Shown piece after piece: positions 24,266-36,208 of a DNA stretch of 64,000 bases. Positions within the stretch are counted from its first letter, which is position 1. The number at the start of each line of letters is the position of its first letter. The DNA is from Scilla litardierei (taxonomy: Eukaryota > Streptophyta > Magnoliopsida > Asparagales > Asparagaceae), in contig CM061135.1 of NCBI GenBank assembly GCA_030789695.1, forward strand, positions 111,794,301 to 111,858,300, given 5' to 3'. Both the position numbers and the translations under genes were made by a program. A model generated the notes under the pieces. It saw only the letters and a list, made by a program, of their open reading frames with translations. It made no database searches and had not been told where the DNA came from.

Positions 24266-25355
24266 CTGCGATAACCTCATCCACAGCCTCGCTCTCCACT
24301 GCCGTCATCAGGTAAGCCTGCCTCCTCGGCTGCATGGCCTGCTGAAAAGCCTGCCTCTGAGGAGCGAGAGGTGCTCCACGACCTGCAGGTACAGGTGCCC
24401 TCTGCTGCAACTGCTGTGCTGCGACGGGATCCTTCCAAGGTAGCTTAGACTTCGGGCACTCCTTCCTAGCATGAGTAGGATCTCCACAAACCAGGCACTG
24501 TCCCAACATCTTCCTACACTGATCCTTGATATGCCCGGTCATGCCACAGAAATGGCAAGTCTTCAGAGTAGGCCCACCTGGCCTCTTGAACTGCACCGTC
24601 TGATTAGGCCTGGTCCCAGGCCTAACCACTCCCCTGACCTGCTCCATAGGCCTCTTCCCAGCTCCAGAAATCAGTCCTCTCTTCTGCCTCGCAATCAGCT
24701 CTTGTCTCCGAGCAGCTACCAGCAACTTCTGATATGACTCCATGTCCGTCGTAGACATCAGACTCTGCAAGTCTATAGAAAGACCCTGCAGAAACCTTTA
24801 AGCCTTCTCCTCAGCATCCTCCACCATCTTCGGCGCGAAGCGACTCAATCTAGTAAACTCCTGGTGGTACTGGTCCACCGTCAGATGCCCCTGCTTCAGC
24901 TCAATGAAGCGCTGCAACATCTCCCTCCTAGCAGCCTTCGGAAAATACTCCTCATCGAACCTGGACTTGAAAGTAGCCCAAGGTATAGGGCTCACCAGCA
25001 ACTCCTCCTCTGCATCCCACCAGTTTCGGGCATTATCCTTAAGCTGCTTCTTCGCCAGATCAACCCATCCAGCCGGGTTGACCTTCGACATCTTCAGATT
25101 ATCCTCAGTGTTCCTGATCCACTCCTCTACAGCCAACGGTCCTTCAGATCCATCAAAGTACGTCGGGCCCAGCTCCCGAAACTGCTTCGCTCCTGGCTCG
25201 TGGCGAGGAGCACTCTGAGTGTTCTGGAGCATGCCCTGCTGTACCTGCATCATCTGATGCATCATCCTCATGATCTCAGCATTGGTGGGCTCTCTATCCG
25301 GTACCTCAGCACGATTGGGCCCACTGCCAGATCGGGTCTGTCGTCGTCCAGCCAT
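24266..25355 (-). pseudogene. Chromodomain gypsy gag with two zinc knuckles
   Basis: The ATG at 25355 lies about 150 bp inside the 5' LTR. A retrotransposon-gag capsid domain fills residues about 60-185 (WIRNTEDNLKM to YHQEFTRLSRFAP). A TAA at 24798-24800 interrupts, then the frame continues to two successive CCHC knuckles, CHFCGMTGHIKDQC and CLVCGDPTHARKEC, near 24545 and 24490. The last codons run into the intron-like segment at 24265. Gag would assemble particles and bind the RNA genome. Confidence 0.93.
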
Positions 25356-25439
25356 CTAAGGACATAGAAAACGAACAAACAAATTAGACTCAAAGCTTAA
25401 TACTTGGATGTTGCAATTTATTTAAGGGATATTCAGTTT

Positions 25440-25505
25440 ATTATCGTTGTTTCATTAGTTCGCAATCGCAAGATAGGAGGACCTGCATGGGCCACCAACA
25501 AAACC
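25440..25505 (-). other. 5' leader of chromodomain gypsy without canonical Met PBS
   Basis: Directly after the 5' LTR end the minus strand reads GGTTTTGTTGGTGGCCCATG. The usual TGGTATCAGAGC of chromoviruses is absent. A candidate PBS starting TGGTGGCCC lies 7-8 bases from the LTR; its tRNA I cannot name. Confidence 0.4.
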
Positions 25506-28354
25506 TGTCACGCCCCGCTTCCCAAAAACGTGGAGGCGAAGCGTGAGAAGGTCCGCTCAGACTTGAAGCTACAAAGCTGCAAGTCCGATAAGCGTCAATC
25601 AAATTTAAACTGCAGGTCCTTGCAACGCGAAACGAAACAAAGATAATAATAACGAAAAGAGACAAAAGAAACATCTCAGAATATCCATAATAAATCTCAA
25701 CATCGCAGAAAAAGCCACCAGGCTAAAATAAAAGAGTCTAAAAGAGGCCCCAGCATGGCCAACAAAAGTACAGAGTATGAAAACAAGGTAATGGTGCAAG
25801 CACCGACAACTAACAGCAACCTAAAGCAAAAGCAACTCAACAGTTTCTAAGACTGGTCTCCGGTGTCCTCGAACTCCTCAACGAACGTAGGCTCAGGCTC
25901 AGCGTCAGCAAACACCTCGTCCTCAACAACTGTCTCTGGCTCAGGGTCTAACATGTGACACCCAAAAGAGCAAGGGGCACATGTCAGCAAGTCTGGAAGA
26001 CTTGTGCAAGGAAACTGAAAGTAGGTACAAGTAAAGCAACCTAGCAGTTCTAGCATGATGCGATGACATGGCAGTTAAAGTATGAGTGCAACAGGTAAAG
26101 TAAAGTAAAGTAAAGTACGAGCATGGCATTTAGACATGGCATGAATCATTCACAAGACAAGTACAAGACAAGTAAAGTAAGCACCTCGTGCACAGAGATT
26201 CCGCCTTTTGGCTAGAGTGGCTGCGCGGGCCAACTCCTAAGCTCAAGTGACCATTTATCCCTACCCCTCCATGTGTATCGAGCCTGGGCCTTACCCCCGA
26301 ACATGGAATGCTCGCTTCTGGAGCACGAGCCAGGAAGTGTTTTAACAAGTATGGCATAGGGGTGCACCTAGCCGGACAAGGAAGTACGAGTACATGTATT
26401 GTAGCGTGTGCTACGAATGCGACATTCAATGCATGGATGACATGACATGGCAAGTAGTAAGGCGTACAGGTAAGGAAAGTAAACGTGCCAGTTTAGTATG
26501 CATGAACAACAAGTTTAAAGGGTTAGACCTAGCTTCGTTGTCAAGCTAGATCAATTAGGTGACGGATCTAGTTTCGTTGTCAAACTAGATCAAGTAGGCG
26601 TCTAGCCAGCTATCATTTCACTGACTAGTCTCTTTTACGCTAAAAACAAGGAAGTGGCCTAAAAACATGGCCCTAAGCAAGATTTGGCAAGTTTCACTTG
26701 CCTGCAAGTATCACGTCAGAGAAACACCGTCCAACGAGTCCAAAGTCACAATTCCTACGTGCACAAAGTCCACCGGCCTACATCCGTTTTATTAATCTTG
26801 ATTAGTGATTGCTAAAACATTTAAAATACTTTAAAATACTGATTTTTAGTCTTGGTTAGCAAGCAATTGGGTTGGGGGTCCTAGGGGTGCAAAGCGTTAC
26901 CTCAACACGACGCGAAAGCTACACCGGCGTCGGGTAGCGACGCCGGGGGTTGGAATAATAATATCGCGCTCCAAGTCCAGATTCCAATTAGATTCCTCGC
27001 TGGAAATTTCAGAGCAATCAACCGGAGCAACGATTCCAGATTCCAAAGCTAGTACGTGCGACGACGGCCTTCGACGTGTCGCAACGTCGTACGCGACGAA
27101 TCCTCGAAGAGAAAGCACCTAGGTGGGGCCCACAGTAGTCCTAGGGACCTATGGGGACCCACAATACCTCTAGAGAACTTGGAGGGCCCACGGTGGCAAG
27201 TGGTGTGACGGGTGCGGGGTTGCGACGAGTGGCTCTCGGTCGTACAGCCTCGGTGCGGGAGATTGGCTCGGTCGGTGCGGGGGAACGGGGCTGTGCAGCA
27301 ACAGGGGTCGGTCGCAGCAGCGGTGCGGGGGCTTCCTTCGGTCGGTGCGGGGGAACGGGCCGGTCGGTGCGGGCGGACGAGCGTTGCAACGTTGCAACGT
27401 TGCAACGGAGCGGCGAGCGGGCGATGCGGGCGGGCGGCTCGGTCAGGCACGGGGCGATGCGGGGGAACGAAGCGGGCGATGGCTGCGGTGCGGAGCGGGA
27501 GCGTGAGCGGGCCAAGCTCTCGGTCTGACCGAGAGCTTCTCTCGGTCGAAGCGGGGAACGGAGTGGCGGCTGTGCAGCGGTGCGATGCGGAGCTTGGTGC
27601 GGGGCGGGGCATCGGTCTGAGCGGGGGAACGGAGCTGTTTTCCTCGGTCGTGCGGCAGAAGTTCGTCGCAACGTTGCGACGATTCGTCGCAACGTCAAAT
27701 TTGAGTTTTGGAAGAGGCTAGGGTTAATTTCTTGCGAAAATAGGTCTTCCTCAGGGTTGTTTATATAGTGTAGATGGGTTGACTTGGTCTAGGGCTAAAT
27801 CTAATAGGATTAGAAGTTCAAAAATATTTAAAATTTGAATCTCAACTTCTCCAACTCACACAAGGATTTGACTCGGTCCAAATGAGCTGGAAATTGGCTC
27901 AAAAATTCTTTAATACGTTTAAAACTCAAATAAATTTTATTTGGCCGAAAATAATTTAAAAATTAATTATTAAAAATATTATAAACCTTGTTAAAAATAT
28001 AAAAGTGGTCAAATAAACTTCAAATATTATAAAATAAATATCGGGGTGATCGTGATGACGAAAGTGAGCTAACTAAGAAGACGGATCTCAATTTCAACGT
28101 CGGACGACGAAACTAAAAATAGAAACGTCTCCCGTCAAAAGTGAAAATCGCAACGTCTCATCAAATAAGATTAAATTGTGGGAAAGCGACTCGAGAAACG
28201 TCGTTCCAAATTAGTGCCACTATTTAATACTCTCAGAGACGTTCACAACGGCATATCACATAAAAGTGTTCACAATCAAATAAAGTCTAAAATAAACACG
28301 TGCACGGCCAAAAGCACGTGCACGAACAAAGTACAACGAAAAGTGGTCGTTACA
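25506..28354 (-). repeat. Chromodomain gypsy 5' LTR
   Basis: Copy of 17867-20716 with few differences. The minus-strand TATATAAAC promoter is at about 27768-27778. Confidence 0.96.
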
Positions 28355-29398
28355 CTTTGCGCCCTGGTTGGCTGCTCTGGGTCAATTAGGTTGGCGGCGC
28401 ATGGCTACCGTCTCTCTAAGGCACAAGCACTCCCTTCTGTTCTTTTCGATCTCTTGGCTCGCAGCCAAATTGGGCAAATCTGACTGTGGATGAAGCAGAT
28501 CATAATTGTCCCTTTCGTCCTGGGGATTTCCAATTTTGGCTGCGAGACAAGAGATCGAAAAGAACAGGAGGGAGTGCTTGTGCCTCAGAAGGCCGGTAGC
28601 CATGCACCGCCAACCTATGTGACCCAGTGCAGACATCCAGAGCGCAAAGGCCAGGGGGGCCATTCATCTCTTCGCAGACCAGGGATAGGAGCATATTCGG
28701 GAGGCGACAACATCAGCTTGTAGTCCTCCGATTTCATACGCTTCTCCAGGGCATTCACGGTCCATTTAGTGTGAAATTGACCATTCAAATTGATGAGTAT
28801 ACTCCGTTATCCTACAGCGAGCCCTAATGCCTGACGCTTACGATAGAAATGGACGATGGAATTCAACCAGTTATCTTTTCACGTTAAGCTAAATGGTTGA
28901 TGTTGGAAACTTATGCAATGGTGGTAATAAACGCAACGAATGGCTATCGTCCATTTATAAACATGCATGCCCGATGAATGCCTTCCATATGTGAGCATTT
29001 CGCCTTCCACTCCTCGACTATACACTCCATATCCATCTCCTCTTTATAAACTCCATCCAAACCATTAAATCCTTCATCATTTCACTATACCTCGTCTATG
29101 ACACACAAACACTCCCTCCTGTCCTTTTCGATCGCGAAGATAAAAAGCTCATTCTATTTGTTATGCAACCATTTGGTGTTGTTCGACGCCTCATGTGAAT
29201 CGGAGTTCCTCGGTGTCTTTGAAATGGCTACATACCCGACTGCAGGTTACACCGACGCATGCTATGTCTACACTCATATCAAGCCGATGATGGCAGAAAA
29301 TCGGCAACGACGGTAATAAACGGAACGAAGATGGTCGCCCGATGAACTCGCGGAAGTTGACGGGGAAGCACGCAGATCACACCGACAATCACATGTTT
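28355..29398 (+). repeat. Array segment right of gypsy insertion
   Basis: Begins with the second target-duplication copy and the remainder of the split left arm, then the inverted right arm to about 28815. From 29173 to 29398 it matches 34771-35000 (starting TTGGTGTTGTTCGACGCC), a second local duplication. Short readable words around AGYTDACY recur at 30889 but I do not recognise a protein. Confidence 0.65.
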
Positions 29399-29531
29399 CA
29401 GTTTGTAAGAACATAGGCTAATGAATCAGTTTGGATCTGTATCAGTATGTACATCAATATATTTGAATGGATGGGTCATTTTCAAAATAACATCAACTAG
29501 AATATATATGAGACTTAATTTAAACTTTAGC

Positions 29532-29575
29532 TAAACGCGCACAACGGGCATAATTCTGCTGGTTGTGCGCGTTTA
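29532..29575. repeat. Hairpin of the GCGCACAAC family
   Basis: Perfect 14-bp arms TAAACGCGCACAAC / GTTGTGCGCGTTTA around a 16-base loop GGGCATAATTCTGCTG. A looser copy follows at about 29720. Confidence 0.85.
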
Positions 29576-30126
29576 AGTATGATGAAATTTGGAATGTGAT
29601 TGATTCACTGCGCTGGTGCGAGGTGGAATTAAAATTATAGCATCTCACAAATATGCTCAAAGCGCAAAACGGTCAAATTTATTCCCGTCGGGGCGTTGAG
29701 CAAATTTGTCATGACTTTAGCTAAATGCGCACAACGGGCATAATTCTGCTGGTTGTGCATGTTTAACAGTTTAAATATGATGAAATTTGGAATTTGATTG
29801 ATTAACTGCGGTGGCGCGCAGTGGGAGTAAAATTATAGCATCTCACAAATATGCTCAAAGCGCAAAACGGGCAAATTTATTCCCGTGGGGGCGTTGAGCA
29901 AATTTGTCATCGACGCAACTTTTGTGTAACGCGCACAACCGGCATAATTCTGCATGTAATTAACCTATTTTGATCCAGATGCTAAAATAATTGGGATTAC
30001 GTGATTTTCGCGTTGGTATTCCGCGGTTTGCGCGTTGAGTAAATAATTGTTGATTCCCGAGATCCATTGCATTACTGTAGGATCAAGGACTTATTATACG
30101 CTTCATTTTGATTGCTCCAATTCCCC

Positions 30127-30135
30127 TATAAAAAT
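30127..30135 (+). promoter_or_regulatory. TATA box of captured promoter, unit A
   Basis: TATAAAAAT within CCCCTATAAAAATGGCG, followed by a leader-like CACAACTTCATC stretch. The same text is at 36091. The conserved upstream block CATTACTGTAGGATCAAGG precedes it in all copies. Confidence 0.55.
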
Positions 30136-30365
30136 GGCGAACAAGGAGCACTCATCTGTTCACAACTTCATCTACTTTCTTCCATCATCTTCTTCTTTAT
30201 TTGCCCCCACAACCTTCCTATTAAAACAGTAAGTCCTTCAGCTGTTCGTGCATGCTTGATATAGATATCAGATATGGACGATAGCATTCATTCAGCTCTT
30301 CGTCCATTTATAATCAGGCATGCCCGAAAAAGGGTTTCCAGATGTGAGGATTTCGCCTTTCACCA

Positions 30366-30720
30366 TGCCCGTGACTCTGTGGTGTCTCTTGTCGAAGATG
30401 AAAGAACTCACCCTCAGAATGCAACCCTACACAACAACCACGTTTTCAATCCTGTCATGCTTGCTGAATAGCTGCCCGAACCTGCAGGATCCAGTCATTG
30501 GAGTAAGTACAAATTTGCTAATTATTTCCTCTGAATAATTCAAAACTACGTATGTATGTATGATGGCATTAAGCATTCTGTTTTGTTACCAGGATGAAAT
30601 GTTTGATTTTCCAGACCCGGAAGCTTCAGCGCTAGAATACTGGGATCAGCAGATGCCTTCGGATTGCATGACAAATACGCTGAGCACGGTAACTATAAAC
30701 GTGGAGGATGTACACCGCAA
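30366..30720 (+). pseudogene. FBD-type F-box gene fragment, copy A
   Basis: Exon 1 (to 30502) encodes an LRR-like CLLNSCPNLQDPVIG end. A 90-bp GT-AG intron (30503-30592, GTAAGT...TTACCAG, phase 0) follows. Exon 2 has the FBD signature: Phe-Asp-Phe start, then EYWDQQMPSDC and a hydrophobic LSTVTINV strand. Similarity ends near 30720. No F-box start and no C-terminal half, so this is a fragment. Plant FBD proteins are thought to be substrate receptors of SCF ubiquitin ligases. The retained intron shows DNA-level copying. Confidence 0.6.
30503..30592 (+). other. Intron in FBD fragment A
   Basis: Donor GTAAGTAC, acceptor TTGTTACCAG, 90 bp. Same size and position in copy B (36454-36543). Confidence 0.7.
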
Positions 30721-31325
30721 GGGCTCGCATCCAATGAAGCATTCTATGACCTCGGGATCGATGGTTACTGGAATTTCACCTTTTTTCATATGACCGTCCC
30801 CGACACTGGGCACCCAGGTCAGCCGCCCAAGAAGTACTGGTCAGGGGGAAATAACCAGCACATTGTGTCAAGTATGATACATACTTGACAGCCGGTTACA
30901 ACGACGCGTGCAATGACGACACTCCTATCATGTTTCACTGTTGCCGACAGTCGGCAACGACGATAATAAACGTAACGACGATGGTCGACCGAGGTAAGTA
31001 GATGGTTATAGATTGTTATGGACGCCTCCCCCAAGCTTTTAACTGATGACTAATTTTTTCATCTCCCTTGCTTCGCCCAAATTCTGAACTAAACCCTAAC
31101 CCTAGATCCATCTACATCTGTCCGATCGAGTTTGCTTGCACTTATGCAATCGATTGATCTGCGCGTCCTTCTTTTTTGTTGAAAGGTATCGATCACAGTT
31201 CATTTTTTTGCTTTTAGCGATCGAGGATCATCTCATCCTTCCTAAGATCATCGAACTTTGTCCGCTCCTTCGGAATACCCTTCAAGATTGAAGCACGAAC
31301 AACGTCCTCGGGCCCAGGAAGTATC

Positions 31326-31549
31326 GAAATTACTGTAACCATTGATCCAGACGTTCTAGAATGCTTCGTTGGATGCGAGCCGTTGCGCCCGCCTATGATC
31401 CAGGTTCAAAAATCCATGTTTTTTTAACTTATTGAAGTTTCAATAAGTTAAAAACACATGGATTTTTGAACCTGGAACATAGGCGGGCGCAACGGCTCGC
31501 ATCCAACGAAGCATTCTAGAACGTCTGGATCAATGGTTACTGTAATTTC
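31326..31549. repeat. Nearly perfect palindrome, 111-bp arms, 2-bp centre
   Basis: Positions x and 62875-x are complementary across 31326-31436 and 31439-31549 with about three mismatches. The centre reads ATTGAAGTTTCAAT. Arms contain a short readable DVLECFVGCEPLR-like stretch, also seen in opposite orientation around 36660-36720. Confidence 0.9.
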
Positions 31550-31711
31550 ACCATATTCCCACTCGATTGTTCTTCATTTTCTTATTCAATTTGGATGCGA
31601 ACCAAGAGATCGAAAACAAAAGGAGGGAGTGCTGTTGCCTCGGAGGGACGGTAGCCATGCACCGCCAACCTATGTGACCAAGGGCCGCCATCCAGGCTTA
31701 ATCATATGTAT

Positions 31712-34700
31712 CAGTTTGTAAGAGCATAGGCTAATGAATCAGTTTGGATCTGTATCAGTCTGTATGTACATCAATATATTTGAATGGCTGGGTAATTTTC
31801 AAAATGTCATCAATTTGAATATGTATGAGATTTAATCTAAAATTTTGCAAGCAGTTTCTGAATTCTATTGAATATGCCTTCAGATTGAAAAGGTATCAGA
31901 TTTATTTTTAAAGTTTGTATGTAGTTCCTGAGTCAGAGTGAATAAGTATCCGGTTTAATCTACAATGTTTTCAGATTGAACAAGTATAATAAGACTTAAA
32001 TCTAAAAGTTTGGATGTAGGCTTGGTTGGAATTCAGACTAAGTATGATGAAATTTGGAATTTGATTGATTCACTGCGGTGGCGCGCAGTGGGAGTAAACT
32101 TATAGCATCTCACAAATATGCTCAAAGCGCAAAACGGGCAAATTTATTCTCGTGGGGGCGTTGAGCAAATTTGTCATCGACGCAACTTTTGCGTAACGCA
32201 CACAACCGGCATAATTCTGCATGTTGTGCGCTTTGCGCCATTATGTTAACCATTACAAATTTTGCTGAACGCGCACACCGGCTCAAAATGAACACCTGAC
32301 GTTACTTGTTGTGCGCTTTGAGCAATTTTTTGGTACTGAACGTTGAGCACTTATGTAATGGCTATAAATTTTTCCACCTTACTTGCCACCGGTCATAAAT
32401 TCTTGGGAAAATCATATGTGTTGTATCAATCAGCTGTAGATTCAGGAGCAGTATTTTCTTATTCACGAGCAACCTTCTGTAGCTTGACGGGGTCTTCGAT
32501 GTAGCCACACAGTAAATATTGTACTGCAGCAGTCACATCCTCATTGACCTATCTGCGTTGCGCGAATTGAGCAATTCCCGTTTTCCATGCGTTTTGCGCG
32601 GTGATCAATTATAATAGTTTCTCTCTTCTGTATTATTTAGCCCGGGGTGCGTGTCGAATAAAATGTATTAAAAAATCTTAGTGGAGAGTAGTATTGTTGG
32701 GAGTAAGTTTCCTATTAGCATCAATGTTGATCAAGGCGAAAAATCGTTGAGTTTCATTGTTATGCGCGGAGAGTAATTAACCTATTTTGATCCAGATGCT
32801 AAAATAATTGGGATTACGCGATTTTCGCGTTGGAATTACGTGGTTTGCGCGTTGAGTAAATAATTGTTGATTCCCGAGATCCATTGCATTACTGTAGGAT
32901 CAAGGACTTATGATACGCTTCATTTTGATTGCTCCAATTCCCCTATAGCAACTCCACCCCAAATCTCTTAAAAACCCCCTTCAAAATGGAATATCTCTAA
33001 AAGATGCTATTTTTATGGATGAGCAACTCCAACCCACCATCTTCAAATCCTATTTTCTCTTTGTTTAAGCATTACTAATGAAAAATATTTATCATTATAA
33101 TGGGTTAATCTAATACATTGTTTCTGCATGAAAGAAAACTATAAATAATATTATTCTTCAATGTTAATTTTTTTAATTTTTAAGTATTTAGTATTTCTTG
33201 TAATGTTGTAAATATTTTAAAATTTGCTCGAAACATATCCAATATTGGTCTCTAATTGAGATATTTCCATCGGTACTAAACTTATTAAATTTGGTCACGT
33301 GATTTGTAAAATACATTTGTAATAAATAGCCGTTACCAAGCCATGACGTTAATAAACGCAACAAAGGGCTGATATCAATTAGCCGTCGTGCGCGTCGTGC
33401 GAGGTGGTTAAAAGTCATAGTGTTAATCAATATCCATCCGCTGTACACACACGGTCTCACATCTGAGGACTCCACATTACACACAAGGGCTTATAGTGGA
33501 ACCAATTAACCCGCACGCACAACAGAAACAATTTGATTGTTTTTGTTGCGCTGGAAAATAAATAATTTTTTGAGTCTTTGACGGAGAGTAATTCAAGGCG
33601 CAAAACGGTTTAGTTTCCTTGTCGTGTGGGGAGAGTAAATTGCCTCTTTTTCAGCTGAGCCTAAAATACTTAGGATTACTCGTTTTTCTCGGTGGGATTA
33701 CGCGTTGAGTAATAAGATGTTCATTCCTGAGATCCCTAGCATTACTGTAGGTTAAATGGATCGTGAATGCCGTGAATGCCCTGGAGAAACGTATGAAATC
33801 GGAGGACTACAGGCTGATGCAGTCGCCTCCCTAATATGCTTCTCTCCCTGGTCTGCGAAGAGAAGAATGCCCCCCCGGGCCTTTGCGCCCTGATTGGCTG
33901 CTCTGGTTCAATTAGGTTGGCGGTGCATGGGTACCGTCTCTCTGAGGCACAAGCACTCCCTCCTTTCTTTTCGATCTCTTGGCTCGCAGGCAAATTGGCC
34001 AAATCTGACTGTGGATGAAGCAGATCATAATTGTCTCATAATGCAGAAGCTGGAAGCCTGGAACTTGTGCGGAAACACAAAAGGCATGGTTGTCTCAGAT
34101 TTCCAGAAAATCAAATGATGTGAAGAGTCACACATCCATTTCCTCGTCCGAACAGATGATGTTGATGATGCTCAAGTAAAGCGACAGAAATTACAAAACG
34201 AGCAGGGAAGTGACTGTAATGACACGCCAATGACGGCATGTCGCGCCTTTGAACTATTTGAATTGGAAAATGTTTTGAACTATTTGAGTCTTTGGATAAT
34301 TATCGGAGGAAGCCATCTTATGAACACTTTTCCTTGTGTATGCGTGTGCGGAGGCCCATGTCCAGTAGTGCACATATCATATTGGTCTCTTATAATAGTC
34401 TCTTACAGGCGGTGAAGATCTTCTCTGGATTAAGCTTTTACTTCACCGATCAGTTCGAGCCTCCTTAAAGGGGCTTCCTCGAAAAGGTGGATCTAGCTGC
34501 CGGTCGAACCGTCCGGAAGAATGTTGACCTGGTGATGGACGCATCAAATGCCAGTGTGTTCTCCGTAGGATCCGCCTTCATTGTCTACAACGAAGATCCT
34601 CCACCTACGTGCGCCTTAGCAGATCTTGAGGAGGTTGTAACGAAGAGATGCGACGAGGTTGGGGCCGTATGCAGTGTTTAGTATTCTCTCACTGGAACAC

Positions 34701-35000
34701 ATCGCCGCATGCAGTTCTGCATCTGAGCTTGTAAGTTGTTCAAAGACCAGCGTTGTTTAGTATTTTGATCTGTTGGTGTTGTTCGACGCCTCATGTGAAT
34801 CGGAGTTTCTCTCGGTGTCTTTGAAACGGCTACATACATGACTGCAGGTTACACCGACGCATGCTATGACTACACTCATATCCAGCCGATGATGGCAGAA
34901 AATCGGCATCGACGGTAATAAACGGAACGAAGATGGTCGCCCGATGAACTCGCGGAAGTTAACGGGGAAGCACGCAGATCACACCGACAATCACATGTTT
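31712..35000 (+). repeat. Array unit B (includes empty target site and BRCT fragment)
   Basis: From 31712 to about 34030 it is collinear with 15732-17866/28355-28490, including the AT-rich promoter insertion at 32947-33500. CTTTG at 33881-33885 is the unoccupied gypsy target. Beyond 34030 it carries the BRCT-like exon and ends with the 34771-35000 duplication of 29173-29398. Confidence 0.8.
34110..34750 (+). pseudogene. BRCT-like gene fragment (BRCA1/BARD1 type)
   Basis: After a T-rich acceptor-like CTCTTACAG at about 34400-34408, the frame reads KIFSGLSFYFTDQF, a stop at 34466-34468, then a Gly/Val-rich stretch, VFSVGSAFIVYNEDPPP, and an acidic helix to a TAG at 34679. In another frame LEHIAACSSASEL follows, as at the end of a second BRCT repeat. 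The order resembles the C-terminal BRCT of plant BARD1/BRCA1-like proteins, which bind phosphopeptides in DNA repair; recognition is from memory of the pattern only. The conserved Trp segment before the last helix is missing, so it is broken. Confidence 0.45.
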
Positions 35001-35133
35001 CCGTTTGTAAGAGCATAGGCTAATGAATCAGTTTGGATCTGTATCAGTATGTACATCAATATATTTGAATGGCTGGGTCATTTTCAAAATAACATCAACT
35101 AGAATATGTATGAGACTTAATTTAAACTTTAGC

Positions 35134-35177
35134 TAAACGCGCACAACGGGCATAATTCTGTTGGTTGTGCGCGTTTA
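35134..35177. repeat. Hairpin of the GCGCACAAC family
   Basis: Perfect 14-bp arms TAAACGCGCACAAC / GTTGTGCGCGTTTA, 16-base loop. Confidence 0.85.
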
Positions 35178-36090
35178 ATTATGATGAAATTTGGAATGTG
35201 ATTGATTCAATGCGCTGGTGCGCGGTGGAATTAAAATTATTGCAATTCACAAATATGCTCAAAGCGCAAAACGGTCAAATTTATTCCCGTGGGGGCGTTG
35301 AGCAAATTTGTCATTGACGCAACTATAGAGCTTAACGCGCACAACGGGCATAATTCTGCATGTTGTGCGCTTTGCGCAATTATGTTAGCCATAACAAATT
35401 TGCTGAACGCGCACACCGGGTCAAAGTGAACATCTGGCGATACTTGTTGTGCGCTTTGAGCAAATTTTTAAACCATTAAAAATTTGCTCACCGCGCACAA
35501 CGGCCAAAATATAAATTTTGCCAGCTCACTTGCCACTGGTCATACATTCTTGGGAAAATCATATGTCTGGTATCAATCAGCTGTAGATTCAGGAGCAGTA
35601 TTTTCTTATTCACGAGCACCCTTCTGTAGCTTGACGGGGTCTTCGATGTAGCCACACAGTTAATATGGTACTGCAGCAGTCACATCCTCATTGACCCATC
35701 TACGTTGTGCGCATTGAGCAATTCCCATTTTTCATGCGTTTTGCGCGAGGATCAATTATAATAGTTTCTCTCTTCTGTATTATTTAGCCCGGGGTGCGTG
35801 TCGAATAAAATGTATTAAAAAATCTTAGTGGAGAGTAGTATTGTTGGGAGTAATTTTCCTATTAGCATCAATGTTGATCAAGGCGAAAAATCGATGAGTT
35901 TCCTTGTTATGCGCGGAGAGTAATTAACCTATTTTGATCCAGATGCTAAAATAATTGGGATTACGTGATTTTCGCGTTGGTATTCCGCGGTTTGCGCGTT
36001 GAGTAAATAATTGTTGATTCCCGAGATCCATTGCATTACTGTAGGATCAAGGACTTATTATACGCTTCATTTTGATTGCTTCAATTCCCC

Positions 36091-36099
36091 TATAAAAAT
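36091..36099 (+). promoter_or_regulatory. TATA box of captured promoter, unit C
   Basis: TATAAAAAT in CCCCTATAAAAATGGCGG, same context as 30127. Confidence 0.55.
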
Positions 36100-36208
36100 G
36101 GCGGATAAGGAGCACTCATCTTCTCACAACTTCATCTACTTTCTTCCATCATCATCTTCTTTATTTCCCCCACAACCTCCGTATGGAAACAGTAAGTCCT
36201 TCAGCTGT

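Larger units (their letters stand above)
17867..28354 (-). mobile_element. Complete chromodomain Ty3/gypsy element (10,488 bp)
   Basis: LTRs of 2850 and 2849 bp begin TGTCACGCC and end GTTACA on the plus strand. The flanking pentamer CTTTG (17862-17866 and 28355-28359) is a perfect 5-bp target duplication. On the minus strand the inside reads gag, protease, RT, RNase H, integrase, chromodomain, i.e. gypsy order with a C-terminal chromodomain (chromovirus, Tekay/Del-like by LTR length; lineage not proven). LTRs differ only at scattered single bases, so it is young, yet the coding region holds two nonsense codons and two frameshifts. Two intron-like segments also break the frame. It inserted into an inverted-repeat arm of the local array. 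Confidence 0.97.
17690..28815. repeat. Long inverted repeat, left arm split by gypsy insertion
   Basis: Left arm 17690-17866 plus 28355-about 28475; right arm about 28530-28815, inverted. Roughly 300-bp arms with a spacer of about 55 bp once the gypsy element is removed. Arms share the GGACCGTGAATGCC, GGAGGACTACA and GAGATCGAAAAG words at moderate divergence. A single direct copy of the left arm is at 33757-34020. Confidence 0.8.
29399..31711 (+). repeat. Array unit A (hairpins, promoter, FBD fragment, palindrome)
   Basis: Starts with CAGTTTGTAAGA and runs to the next start motif at 31712. Inside: hairpins at 29532-29575 and about 29720-29757, a TATA promoter at 30127, an FBD exon pair, a GYNDAC-like stretch repeated from 29248, and the palindrome at 31326-31549. 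Same layout as unit C (35001-36898). Confidence 0.75.
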
